Shown: positions 27,773-37,297, counted from the first letter of the stretch. The stretch is DNA of 38,356 nt from an uncultured Pelagibacteraceae bacterium (GCA_902592275.1 CACJDW010000010.1:1-38356), one strand, 5' to 3'. The notes: generated by a model from the letters alone, not told the origin. A program made the numbers and translations.

Positions 27773-29059
27773 ATGAAAAAACAATACTTTATAAATGCAA
27801 ATATTATAGATCCTCATAATTCTATAAACGAATATGGTGGATTAATAATTGGAGAAGATGGAAGGATAGAAGCTGTAGGAAAAAAGGTTAACACAAATAA
27901 TTTACCAACTAGAGAAAAGCCTACTGACTTAAAAGGTAAATATATATTCCCTGGTATAGTAGATATGAGAGTTTTTGTAGGCGAACCAGGATATGAATAC
28001 AAAGAAAATTTTAGAACTTTGAGTAATGCAGCATTGTCTGGTGGAGTTACCTCAGTTGTAACGATGCCTAATACAGACCCAATTATAGATAATGTTTCAA
28101 TTGTAGATTTTTTAAAAAGAAGAGGACGTGATAAGTCTAAAATAAATATCTTTCCTTGCGCTTCATTAACTCAAAACACTGATGGTACCAATATGACTGA
28201 ATTTGGGTTGCTAGCTAAAAAAGGAATTATAGCATTTACTGATGGAGTTAAAACAATTCAAAATACTAGACTTATGTCTAGAATTATGAATTCAGCCAAA
28301 GATTTGGGATGTCTTATAATGCAACATGCTGAAGATTACGATTTGGCTAAAAATGGAATGATTAATTCTGGTATTATTGCAACAAAACTAGGCTTATCAA
28401 GCATACCAGATATAGCCGAAAGAATTATAATAGAAAGAGATCTTACTCTCTTAGAAAAAACTAAATGTCGATATCATATATCTCAACTATCAGCAGGTAA
28501 ATCTGTAGATATAATTAAGGAGCGTAAACAAAATGTTAAATTTACATGCGGTGTATCAATAAATAATCTCTCATTAAATGAAAACGATATTGGAGATTTT
28601 AGAACATTTTTAAAATTGTCACCTCCACTAAGAAGAGAAGAAGATCGAGAAGCTTTAGTTCAAGGATTAAAAGATAAAACTATTGATGTAATAGTTTCTG
28701 ACCATAAACCTGAAGATGAAGAATCTAAAAGATTAACTTTTGCGCAAGCTGCAACAGGTGCATCTGGTATTGAAACTTTGTTATCTTTAAGTTTAGAATT
28801 GTTTCATAATGGATCCGTAAATCTTGAAACTATAATTCAAGCTTTAACCTCTAACCCAGCAAAAATATTAAAAATAAATAAAGGTAACTTGTCCATAGGT
28901 AATGATGCAGATTTTTGTATAGTAGATATCAATAAACCATGGATTGTAAAAAAAGAAAATTTAATCTCTAAATCTAAAAATACATCAATTGAAGATAAGA
29001 AACTTCAAGGAAAAGTAACCAATACATTTGTAAAAGGTATAGAATTATTTAAAATATAA
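27773..29059 (+). CDS. pyrC: Dihydroorotase homologue, probably catalytically inactive (PyrC-like)
   Basis: Amidohydrolase-fold protein of 428 residues, class I dihydroorotase family. The metal motif that should read DxHxHLREPG is DMRVFVGEPG at 64-73, so both histidines (now R66 and F68) and the substrate arginine (now G70) are lost. TMPNTDP, QHAED, YHISQLS and SDHKPEDE remain as altered forms of the other active-site segments. Such pseudo-dihydroorotases next to pyrB are known to act as structural partners of aspartate carbamoyltransferase. The gene begins at the base after the pyrB stop. An active dihydroorotase would have to be elsewhere in the genome. The pyrC symbol reflects homology only. 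Confidence 0.9.
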   Translation: MKKQYFINANIIDPHNSINEYGGLIIGEDGRIEAVGKKVNTNNLPTREKPTDLKGKYIFPGIVDMRVFVGEPGYEYKENFRTLSNAALSGGVTSVVTMPNTDPIIDNVSIVDFLKRRGRDKSKINIFPCASLTQNTDGTNMTEFGLLAKKGIIAFTDGVKTIQNTRLMSRIMNSAKDLGCLIMQHAEDYDLAKNGMINSGIIATKLGLSSIPDIAERIIIERDLTLLEKTKCRYHISQLSAGKSVDIIKERKQNVKFTCGVSINNLSLNENDIGDFRTFLKLSPPLRREEDREALVQGLKDKTIDVIVSDHKPEDEESKRLTFAQAATGASGIETLLSLSLELFHNGSVNLETIIQALTSNPAKILKINKGNLSIGNDADFCIVDINKPWIVKKENLISKSKNTSIEDKKLQGKVTNTFVKGIELFKI

Positions 29060-29061
29060 AA

Positions 29062-29640
29062 ATGGAACTTTTTATAATAGGTATAATCTCATACCTGATG
29101 GGATCAATTCCTTTTGGATTAATTTTAACTAAAGTATTTTTAAAAAAAGATATCAGAGAAATCGGCTCTGGTAATATTGGCGCAACAAATGCTTTAAGAA
29201 CTGGTAACAAATCAATTGGTTATTCAACACTAATACTTGATGTGTTAAAAGCAGCAATACCTGTTTTATACGTAAAAATTAATTTCCCTGATGCGATCTA
29301 TATTTCAGCTTTATGTGCTTTTATAGGTCATGTGTTCCCTGTATGGTTAAAATTCAAAGGTGGCAAAGGTGTAGCAACATATGTTGGGATACTTTTTTCT
29401 TTAAATATTATTTTTGGTTTAGTATTTGGGGTTTGTTGGTTAATAATTTTTTTTATTTCTAAATATTCATCTTTAGCTTCCTTGATAGGATCACTTTCTA
29501 TACCTGCTTATATTTTAATTATGAAAGGATCAGAAAATGTATTTTTTTACGTAATAATGTTTATTTTAATATTTTTTACCCACAGAGAAAATATTAAACG
29601 CCTGAAAAATAAAGAAGAAACTAAGACAAAAATTTATTAA
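29062..29640 (+). CDS. plsY: Glycerol-3-phosphate acyltransferase PlsY
   Basis: Integral membrane acyltransferase that moves an acyl group from acyl-phosphate to glycerol 3-phosphate, the first step of phospholipid synthesis. The 192 residues show about five membrane segments. The signatures are GSIPFGLILTK (14-24), GSGNIGATNALRTG and GHVFPVWLKFKGGKGVAT. It is 2 bases after the pyrC-like gene. In many alphaproteobacteria dprA follows plsY; here topA does, after 37 bases. Confidence 0.96.
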   Translation: MELFIIGIISYLMGSIPFGLILTKVFLKKDIREIGSGNIGATNALRTGNKSIGYSTLILDVLKAAIPVLYVKINFPDAIYISALCAFIGHVFPVWLKFKGGKGVATYVGILFSLNIIFGLVFGVCWLIIFFISKYSSLASLIGSLSIPAYILIMKGSENVFFYVIMFILIFFTHRENIKRLKNKEETKTKIY

Positions 29641-29677
29641 TTTGACTATCAAACTCTTTTGAGTAGTTTGTTATTTT

Positions 29678-32260
29678 ATGAATCTAGTCATAGTTGAAAG
29701 CCCTGCTAAAGCTAAAACAATTAATAAATATTTAGGCGATAACTATACCGTTTTAGCAAGCTATGGTCATATTAGAGATCTTCCATCAAAAAATGGATCT
29801 GTTGATCCTGATCAAAATTTTAAGATGGAATGGGAAGTTGATAGCTTCTCAAAAAAATATTTAAAAGAAATTACTGATGCTGCGAAAGATTCTTCAAAAA
29901 TAATTCTTGCTACTGACCCAGATCGTGAGGGTGAAGCAATAGCATGGCATGTAAAAGAATATTTAGATGAAAAAAAACTTTTAAAGGATAAAGAAATTGA
30001 ACGTGTTGTATTTAACGAAATAACAAAAAAAGCTGTCACACATGGTATTGAAAATCCAAGACAGATAGAGCCTCTATTAGTCGATGCATACATGGCTAGA
30101 AGAGCACTAGATTATTTGGTGGGATTTAATATATCACCAATACTATGGACAAAATTACCTGGTTCAAAATCTGCTGGTAGAGTTCAATCTGTAGCGCTGA
30201 AATTGATCACTGAAAGAGAGCATGAAATTGAATTATTCAAGCCAGAAGAATTTTGGACTTTAAGTATTAATTTTCAGGATAAAAACAAGAGCAATATTAC
30301 AGCAAGTATTTCTCAACTTGATGGAGAAAAAATTGAAAAATTTTCATTTAAAAAAAAAGAAGAAATTGAAAAGGCAATTGATAATATTAAGTATAAAAAA
30401 TTTAACATAACTGATATTTCCTCAAAAGTTGTTAGCAGAAATCCTTCGGGACCCTTTACTACTTCAACGCTTCAGCAAGTTGCTTCTAGTAGATTGGGTT
30501 TTGGTGCATCAAGAACAATGCAAATAGCTCAGAAACTTTATCAAGGAATAGAAATTGAGGGAGATACTGTTGGGTTAATTACTTATATGAGAACGGATGG
30601 AACTAATTTATCAGCTGATGCTGTCACTGATTTTAGGAATTTTATTAAAAAAGAATATGGTAACGAATACTTGCCAGAAAATCCAAATAATTACTCAGGA
30701 AAAAAAGCAAAAAACGCTCAGGAAGCTCATGAAGCAATAAGACCAACTGATATTAATAGAAATCCAGACTCAATTAAAAAGTATTTAAGTTCTGACCAGC
30801 AAAAATTATATTCTTTAATTTGGTCTAGAGCTCTATCGTCTCAAATGGAAACAGCAAAATTTGATAGAAATACAATAACGATTGAATCTGAAGACGGTAA
30901 AACTATATGTAAATCAAGCGGATCGGTTTTGAAATTTGATGGATTTTTAAAAGTTTATTCAAATCAAGGCAAAGATGATGATGAGCAAATTTTACCTGAG
31001 ATGTCAAAAGGACCAATTAATATAGAAGCTCTTATTGATGAACAACATTTTACCCAACCTCCCCCACGTTACTCTGAGGCGAGTTTGGTTAAAAAATTAG
31101 AAGAGTTAGGAATTGGAAGGCCTTCAACTTATGCAAGTATAATTTCAACAATAGCAAATAGAGGTTATGCAGAAATAGTTAATAAAAGATTTTTCCCAAC
31201 TGACAGAGGTAAATTAATTTCTGCGTTTTTAGAAAAACTATTTTCAAAGTATGTGGATTATAACTTTACAGCTGGATTAGAGGATCAACTAGATGAAATA
31301 ACTTCTGGAAAAGAAAGTTGGTTAAAAGTTCTAGAAATGTTTTGGAAAGATTTTAATAGTAATGTTTCAGAGGTAAAAGAAAAAAGAACTAGAGAGGTTT
31401 TAGATCTCTTAAATGAAAGTTTGGGAGCATTGATATTTGACACTGATAAAGAAGGAAAGATAGTTAGAAAATGTCAGTTATGTGATACAGGTTCTCTTAG
31501 TTTAAAAAACAGTTTTAGAGGAGGTGCGTTTATTGGATGTTCAAACTATCCAGAATGTAAATTTACAAGACCACTATCAAAAGCTAAAGCGGCTGCTCAA
31601 TCAAAACTTGCTGAACCAAAATTTCTTGGAAAACATGAAAATGGAAATGATATTTTTTTAAAAAATGGAAGATTTGGTCCATATCTTCAGTATGAGAAAG
31701 TTCTTGAAGAGAATATTGAAGAAGAAAAACCAAAAAAAAGAAAAAAAACTAAGAAAAAGAAACCTGAAGTAAACGAACTATTAAAAAATGTGTCAATTCC
31801 AAAAGGAATTGAATTAGAAAGTATAGATTTAGAGAAAGCTAAATTTTTATGCTCACTTCCTAAATCACTGGGTATTAATCCTGAGAATCAAAAAGAAATC
31901 ACATTAAATACAGGGAGATTTGGTCCTTATTTGAAATGCGAGAATAAATCGGCAAGAATAGAAAACGTCGATGAAATTTTTTCTATAGGATTAAATAGAG
32001 CTATTACACTTATAGCTGAAGCAAAACCAGGAAGAATGTCATCATCAATTATTAAAGACTTGGGTGAACACCCTGAAGATAAGAAGCCCGTGAGAATAAT
32101 GAAAGGACAATACGGACCTTATATAAAATACAAATCTTTAAATGCAACAATACCTGAGGAAAAAGACCCAACTGAAATCACGATGGAAGAGGCTCTAATA
32201 CTTATTGAGAAAAGAAGAGAATACGATAAGAATAAGAAGCAAAAAAAAAAGAAAAGTTAA
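29678..32260 (+). CDS. topA: DNA topoisomerase I
   Basis: Type IA topoisomerase that relaxes negative supercoils. The 860 residues include an N-terminal Toprim domain (IVESPAKAKTINKYLG, and DPDREGEAIAWH with the acidic triad). The catalytic tyrosine is Y303 in GLITYMRTDGTN. There is one four-cysteine zinc ribbon (CQLC...GCSNYPEC). Three C-terminal Topo-C repeats follow, marked by GRFGPYLQY, GRFGPYLKC and GQYGPYIKY. A Lys-rich insert sits between the first and second repeat and another at the C-terminus, where ten A's encode lysines. The next gene starts at the base after its stop. Confidence 0.98.
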   Translation: MNLVIVESPAKAKTINKYLGDNYTVLASYGHIRDLPSKNGSVDPDQNFKMEWEVDSFSKKYLKEITDAAKDSSKIILATDPDREGEAIAWHVKEYLDEKKLLKDKEIERVVFNEITKKAVTHGIENPRQIEPLLVDAYMARRALDYLVGFNISPILWTKLPGSKSAGRVQSVALKLITEREHEIELFKPEEFWTLSINFQDKNKSNITASISQLDGEKIEKFSFKKKEEIEKAIDNIKYKKFNITDISSKVVSRNPSGPFTTSTLQQVASSRLGFGASRTMQIAQKLYQGIEIEGDTVGLITYMRTDGTNLSADAVTDFRNFIKKEYGNEYLPENPNNYSGKKAKNAQEAHEAIRPTDINRNPDSIKKYLSSDQQKLYSLIWSRALSSQMETAKFDRNTITIESEDGKTICKSSGSVLKFDGFLKVYSNQGKDDDEQILPEMSKGPINIEALIDEQHFTQPPPRYSEASLVKKLEELGIGRPSTYASIISTIANRGYAEIVNKRFFPTDRGKLISAFLEKLFSKYVDYNFTAGLEDQLDEITSGKESWLKVLEMFWKDFNSNVSEVKEKRTREVLDLLNESLGALIFDTDKEGKIVRKCQLCDTGSLSLKNSFRGGAFIGCSNYPECKFTRPLSKAKAAAQSKLAEPKFLGKHENGNDIFLKNGRFGPYLQYEKVLEENIEEEKPKKRKKTKKKKPEVNELLKNVSIPKGIELESIDLEKAKFLCSLPKSLGINPENQKEITLNTGRFGPYLKCENKSARIENVDEIFSIGLNRAITLIAEAKPGRMSSSIIKDLGEHPEDKKPVRIMKGQYGPYIKYKSLNATIPEEKDPTEITMEEALILIEKRREYDKNKKQKKKKS

Positions 32261-32476
32261 ATGAAAAAAATATTCTTCCTAATAATCCTATCTTTTTTTA
32301 TAAATAATTATTCTCTTGGAAATGAAAATTGTTCTTCATATAATAAATTGTCTAAAGAATATTTAAAATGCTTAGGTGGAAAAGTTAAAAAGAAAACATC
32401 AGGTTTTGGTCTTGATACTAATAATATTAAAGAAAAAAAATATTTAACTGATTGGTTTAAGAAAAAAGAAAAATGA
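32261..32476 (+). CDS. Small exported protein of unknown function
   Basis: I do not recognise this 71-residue protein. It has a lysine start, a hydrophobic core (IFFLIILSFFIN, about 4-15) and a polar stretch, so a signal peptide ending near residue 20 is likely. The mature part would be about 50 residues with only two cysteines (CSSYNKLSKEYLKC), which could form a disulfide, and a very basic tail. Its ATG follows the topA stop directly and its stop overlaps the ridA start by 4 bases; that coupling argues for a real gene. Confidence 0.7.
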   Translation: MKKIFFLIILSFFINNYSLGNENCSSYNKLSKEYLKCLGGKVKKKTSGFGLDTNNIKEKKYLTDWFKKKEK

Positions 32477-32934
32477 ATTTTGAAGAGAGTCTAATTAGAA
32501 ATAATATAAAACTTCCAGAGCCAAAAGCTCCAGTTGGATCATACGTAGCAACGAAAATAACAGGGAAACTATTATACATTTCAGGTCAAATTTCAATTTC
32601 GGAAAATGGAGAATTAATTAAAGGTAAGTTAGGTAAAGAATTATCTACTGAGGATGGATATAATGCTGCTGAGAGATGTGCTTTAAGTATAGTATCACAG
32701 GCCAAAAGTGCGTGTAATGGAGATTTAAATAAAATAAAATCATGTATTAAATTGACTGGATTTGTAAATTCTACTGACGAGTTTACTGATCAGCCAAAAG
32801 TTATAAATGGAGCGTCTGATCTGATTGCTTTAATCTTTGGTAAGGATGGTATGCATACTAGAGCTGCTGTGAGCACTAATAGTTTACCCTTAGGTGTATC
32901 AGTTGAAGTTGATGCAATTTTTGAATTAAATTAA
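32473..32934 (+). CDS. RidA/YjgF-family protein
   Basis: A 153-residue Rid-superfamily member. Family proteins hydrolyse reactive enamine/imine intermediates or serve related roles. The conserved arginine lies in MHTRAAVSTNSLPLGVSVEVDAIFEL near the C-terminus, and LLYISGQIS is the typical first strand. It is longer than the canonical 128-residue RidA, which points to a distinct Rid subgroup rather than RidA itself. It is last in the ruvX-led run and converges with the UDP-glucose dehydrogenase gene, 2 bases apart. Confidence 0.88.
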   Translation: MNFEESLIRNNIKLPEPKAPVGSYVATKITGKLLYISGQISISENGELIKGKLGKELSTEDGYNAAERCALSIVSQAKSACNGDLNKIKSCIKLTGFVNSTDEFTDQPKVINGASDLIALIFGKDGMHTRAAVSTNSLPLGVSVEVDAIFELN

Positions 32935-32936
32935 TA

Positions 32937-34235
32937 CTATCTTCCAATTCCAAAATATTTAAAACCTATTTTCTTAATCTTATCAGGAGAAAAAATATTT
33001 CTCATATCATAAATAATGAGATTTTTATTTTTAGAAAATTTTCTAAAATTTATTGATTTGAAATCATTCCATTCAGTATGAATTATAATTAAATCAGATC
33101 CTTTAATTGAATCTTGTATAGATTGCGAGAATTCAACATTTTTTAATTTACTAAATTCCTTTTTAAAGCCAGTAGGATCATAGTATTTAATTTGAGCACC
33201 TCTTCTTGATAAATAAGGAATTAATTTTAAGCTTGATGAATCTCTCATATCATCTGTGTTAGCTTTAAATGTTACCCCCAAAAAAGATATTTTTTTATTT
33301 TTAATTTTATTTTTTAATATTAAATTAACTCTTTTTTGCAATATATCTGACCTAATTTCATTGGATTTAATTACACTTTTTATTACGGATAAATTAGTTT
33401 TAAATTTATCCGCTGTAGAAACAATTGCTTTGGTATCTTTTGGAAAACAAGATCCGCCATAAGCTGGCCCTGCTCTTAAAAACCTACTTCCAATTCTTTT
33501 ATCAAGACCTATACCTATTGAAATATCCTCAACATCAATCCCAGTTTTTTCACATAAATTTGCTATTTCATTAATAAATGTAATTTTAGTTGCTAGAAAA
33601 GCATTCGATGCATATTTAATTAATTCTGCAGCTCGTCTATTTGTGGATAGAAACTTTGCGCCTTTAGATATTAATGGAGAATATAGGTTTTTTAATATTT
33701 TTTTAGATTTTTCATCATTAGAACCAATAACAACTCTATCAGGATAAATAAAATCACGTATTGCCTCTCCTTCTCTTAAAAATTCAGGATTTGAAACAAC
33801 TGAGAAATACTTTCTAATTACCTTTTTGGCAATAATCTTCTCTACTTCATCTCCTGTTGTTACAGGTACTGTAGATTTATTGATTATAATCTTGAATTTA
33901 TTTATAGATTTAGAGATTTCTTTTGCTACAGAATAAACCTGGCTAAGATCTGCACTATTACTATTTTTTTTTGTTGGAGTTCCTACACATATAAAAACAA
34001 TATCTGATTTCTTTATAGATTCTTTTAAGTTTGTTGAAAAATTTAGTCTTTTATTTTTATAATTTTTTAAAACTAATTCTTCTAAACCAGGCTCATAAAT
34101 AGGTATGATGCCTTTTTTTAAATTATTAATTTTGTTATTATCTTTATCTACACATGTAACATCATTACCTAGGTCAGCAAAACAAACACCGCTTACTAAA
34201 CCAACATAGCCAGTACCAATCATGCATAATTTCAT
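32937..34235 (-). CDS. ugd: UDP-glucose 6-dehydrogenase
   Basis: Oxidises UDP-glucose to UDP-glucuronate using two NAD+. The 432 residues match the family. The NAD motif is IGTGYVGLVSG (6-16), with EPGLEELV after it. K208 in ELIKYASNAFLA and the nucleophilic C263 in GPAYGGSCFPKDTKA are the catalytic residues. It overlaps galU by 4 bases, so substrate supply and use are coupled. The product probably feeds surface polysaccharide or glycolipid synthesis; no glycosyltransferase is nearby. Confidence 0.96.
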   Translation of the reverse strand: MKLCMIGTGYVGLVSGVCFADLGNDVTCVDKDNNKINNLKKGIIPIYEPGLEELVLKNYKNKRLNFSTNLKESIKKSDIVFICVGTPTKKNSNSADLSQVYSVAKEISKSINKFKIIINKSTVPVTTGDEVEKIIAKKVIRKYFSVVSNPEFLREGEAIRDFIYPDRVVIGSNDEKSKKILKNLYSPLISKGAKFLSTNRRAAELIKYASNAFLATKITFINEIANLCEKTGIDVEDISIGIGLDKRIGSRFLRAGPAYGGSCFPKDTKAIVSTADKFKTNLSVIKSVIKSNEIRSDILQKRVNLILKNKIKNKKISFLGVTFKANTDDMRDSSSLKLIPYLSRRGAQIKYYDPTGFKKEFSKLKNVEFSQSIQDSIKGSDLIIIHTEWNDFKSINFRKFSKNKNLIIYDMRNIFSPDKIKKIGFKYFGIGR

Positions 34236-35047
34236 AATTTACCTATTATTTTTGAAGAGTTGATGTAACCTTTCATTGTTCCACAATCAAGATATTTACC
34301 TTCAAAATTATGTGCTACAAATTTCTCTTTGTCATTTATTAACTCTTGAATTGCATCGGTTATATGGATTTCATTTCCTTTACTTGGTTTTAATGATTTA
34401 AGTTTCTTAAATATTGTTCTTGGCAAAATGTATCTACCTATAACAGCATTATTTGACGGTGCATTTTTAACAGATGGTTTTTCTAAAACACCATCAATCA
34501 AATAATCTGTTTTATTTAATTTTTTATTTAATTTATAAATACCCCATCTCGAAACAGTTTTTTTATTCACCTTCATAGAAGCCATAACCGAAGCACTATA
34601 TTTACTATGAACTCTTATCATAGCTTTTGAGCAATTTTTTTTAATTATTAGATCATCAGGTAACAACATTAAAAAATATTTATTTTTAATAAATTTTTGT
34701 GTTTTAAGTACTGCATCACCAGTACCTTTGGGAATATTTTGATATACAAATTTTATTTTTTTTTTATATTTTAGTATTTTTTTATACTCATTAATTATTC
34801 TTTGATCTTTCTTTTTTTTAATAATACTTTGATAAAAATTATCACTGTAAAAGTATTTTTTAATCATTTGTTTCTTGGTAGATATTATAAAAACTATTTC
34901 TTTAATTCCGGCATCAATACATTCATCAAGGATATACTCAATTCCAGGCTTGCCGTTTATTGGTAGAAGCTCTTTAGCAAATACACTAGTTAAAGGCAGC
35001 AGCCTAGTACCTAAACCAGCCAATGGAATAATTGCTTGTTTAATCAT
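34232..35047 (-). CDS. galU: UTP-glucose-1-phosphate uridylyltransferase
   Basis: Makes UDP-glucose from UTP and glucose 1-phosphate. The nucleotide-binding loop is IPLAGLGTRLLPLT (7-20), followed by KELLPINGKPGIEYILDECIDAGI. PKGTGDAVL and LLPDDLI are also family motifs. The 271 residues are somewhat short of the usual 285-300, the difference being spread through loops rather than a clear truncation. It is the first gene of the galU-ugd pair and is divergent from panC across 34 bases. Confidence 0.93.
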   Translation of the reverse strand: MIKQAIIPLAGLGTRLLPLTSVFAKELLPINGKPGIEYILDECIDAGIKEIVFIISTKKQMIKKYFYSDNFYQSIIKKKKDQRIINEYKKILKYKKKIKFVYQNIPKGTGDAVLKTQKFIKNKYFLMLLPDDLIIKKNCSKAMIRVHSKYSASVMASMKVNKKTVSRWGIYKLNKKLNKTDYLIDGVLEKPSVKNAPSNNAVIGRYILPRTIFKKLKSLKPSKGNEIHITDAIQELINDKEKFVAHNFEGKYLDCGTMKGYINSSKIIGKL

Positions 35048-35081
35048 TTAAATGTTTTACTTATTAAATATTTTAATACAA

Positions 35082-35898
35082 ATGAAAATTTTATTAAACA
35101 ATACGTCATTATTTGAATCATTAAGGCCATTTAATGACCTTGGCTTTGTTCCTACTATGGGTGGAATACATAAAGGTCATTTGTCACTAATAGATAAATC
35201 AAAAAAACTTTGTAAAAAAACAATTGTAAGTATTTTTGTTAATCCAAAACAATTTAATAACAAAAAAGATTTAAGATCCTATCCAAGAAATATCAAAAAG
35301 GATTTAAAAATTCTTAAAAAAAAGCAAAAAAGTTGATTTTGTTTATCTTCCTAAATTCAAAGATATATACAAAGATAAAAAAAAACCACAAATTACATTA
35401 CTTAAAAAAGATAAAATTTTGTGTGCAAAGTTTAGAAAAGGTCATTTTGAAGGTGTTTTAGATGTAATGAATAAACTAACTAAAATTATAAACCCCCAAA
35501 AAATATTTATGGGAGAAAAAGATTTTCAACAATTATATTTGGTAAAAAAACAATTAGAAAGAACATATAAAACCAAGATCATTCCTTGTAAAACAATTCG
35601 CGATAGGAATAATGTGGCACTTTCATCAAGAAACCTTCTTTTAAATAAATCTAGTATAGTCATTGCAGCAAAAATTTATAAAAAACTAGTGAATATTAAA
35701 AAAAATATTAAAAATAAGAAAAAAATTTCGAGCTTTTTAAATCTTAAAAAAAAAGAATTAAAAAATAATTATAAAATAAAAATTGATTATTTAGAGCTAA
35801 GAAATATAAATAATTTAAAAATTTCAAGCACAAAACAAAATTCAAGATTATTTATCGCTTATTATTTAAACAATATCAGACTAATTGATAACCTGTAA
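35082..35898 (+). pseudogene. panC: Pantothenate synthetase, interrupted by a +1 frameshift
   Basis: Joins pantoate and beta-alanine with ATP to form pantothenate. The N-terminal part carries the GIHKGH nucleotide-site motif in VPTMGGIHKGHLSL and VSIFVNPKQF, then runs into a stop at 35334-35336. The rest, VDFVYLPKF onward, is in the next frame and reads on with KGHFEGV, MGEKDFQQL and ALSSRNLLL to 35898. Removing one A from the 8-A run (35316-35323) or the 6-A run (35326-35331) restores a single reading frame of about 271 residues. The ATG at 35082 is the family start; an upstream in-frame ATG at 35052 would add ten residues. Sequencing error, true mutation and slippage rescue all remain possible. 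Confidence 0.92.
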
Positions 35899-35900
35899 TT

Positions 35901-37276
35901 TTATAAAAAGTAAGCTCCAACTCCCAAGAAAGAAACAAAACCAATTACATCTGTAATTGTTGTCACAAAAACACTTGAAGCAATCGCTGGATCTATATTC
36001 ATTTTTTTTTAGGGTAAAAGGAACTAAAATACCAAATAATCCAGCTATTATCATTGTTAATACCATTGATATTGCTATGATCAATGAAAGGATACTATCT
36101 TGAAACCATATCTGTACAATTAAAGCACTTATTGCTGCAAATATAATTCCATTTAAAATACCAATAGAAAATTCTTTAAATACATTAGATGAGAAATTAT
36201 TTTGAGTTAAATCATTTGTAGCTATAGTTCTTACTGTAACTGCAAGTGTTTGCATTCCGGCATTTCCTCCCATTGAAGCTACAATAGGCATCAAGAAAGC
36301 TAATACTACCATTTGTTCGATTGTTGCTCCAAATAAACTAATGCACCATGTGGCTAGAAAGGCAGTAAATAAATTAAGCAAAAGCCAATTGAATCTTCTT
36401 TTTGTCTTTTTTACAACTCCATCTGTAATTTCTTCATCTCCTACCCCTGCTAATCTTAAAGCATCCTCCTCAGCTTCTTCTTTCAAGACTGTTAAAACGT
36501 CATCGTTCATAATCATACCAACTAATTTATTATTTTTGTCTACAACGGCGGCTGAATTTAAATTGTAATTTTCAAATAAGTTAGCAACTTCCTCTTTATC
36601 CATCTCTACAGGAATTAATAATTGAGATTCTGACATAATTGTTGCCATTTTAGTATCTCGAGGTGTTGTTAAAACTCTAGATGAAGGAACGGTACCTATT
36701 GGTTTAAAATCCTCATTAACAATAAAAATTTCTAAAAAACTCCTCTGGTAAATCTTTGTTTTCTCTTAAATAGTCAATTGTTTGACCTACAGACCAATTA
36801 CTTGGTATAGCTGTAAATTCACGCTGCATAAGTCTAGCAGCAGTATCTTCTGGATAGCTCAAGCTTTCTAAAAGAGCAAATCTATCTTTAGGGGGTAAAG
36901 AGCTAAGGATTGCATTTTTATCCTCTTCAGGAACATTTTCTAATATAGATATAGCATCGTCTGACTCTAAACCTTTTAGAATACTTACTATAGATTCTGA
37001 AGATAAATAGGTAATAATTTCTGATTGAATAGACTCATTTAATTCAACAAAAACCTCCGGATCAATATTGAAATTATTTAGTTTAATTAAACTTTCTCTA
37101 TCTCCTTCACTTAGATGCTCAATAATGTCTGCGGCATCAGCAGGGTGCATTTCATTAAATGAATTGGTAATAAATTGAGCATCATTGTTAGCTATTTTGC
37201 TAGTAACAACTCTTATGTATTCTTTATTAAACTCAAAATTTACTTTTTTATCTTTAGTTTTTTTAGTTAAAGACAT
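35901..37276 (-). pseudogene. mgtE: Magnesium transporter MgtE, interrupted by two +1 frameshifts
   Basis: MgtE is a gated Mg2+ channel with a cytoplasmic sensor. Here an intact N-terminal domain (HPADAADIIEHL and related repeats) and first CBS part run from 37276 to a stop at 36716. The CBS remainder and membrane domain, with the hallmark MPIVASMGGNAGMQTLAVTVR, continue in a second frame, and the last helix (MNIDPAIASSVFVTTITDV to GAYFL) lies in a third, ending with TAA at 35903-35901. Removing one base from the run at 36734-36739 and one from the run at 36002-36010 restores one frame of about 457 residues. The true end falls 2 bases from panC. It is divergent from lipB. Confidence 0.93.
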
Positions 37277-37297
37277 AAATCTACCTATAATTTAGAT

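Noticed and set aside
29650..29670. CAAACT ... AGTTTG hairpin between plsY and topA, followed by TTATTTT
   Set aside because: Six-base A/T-rich stem with a 9-base loop and a broken T run. Too weak to call a terminator or regulator at this base composition.
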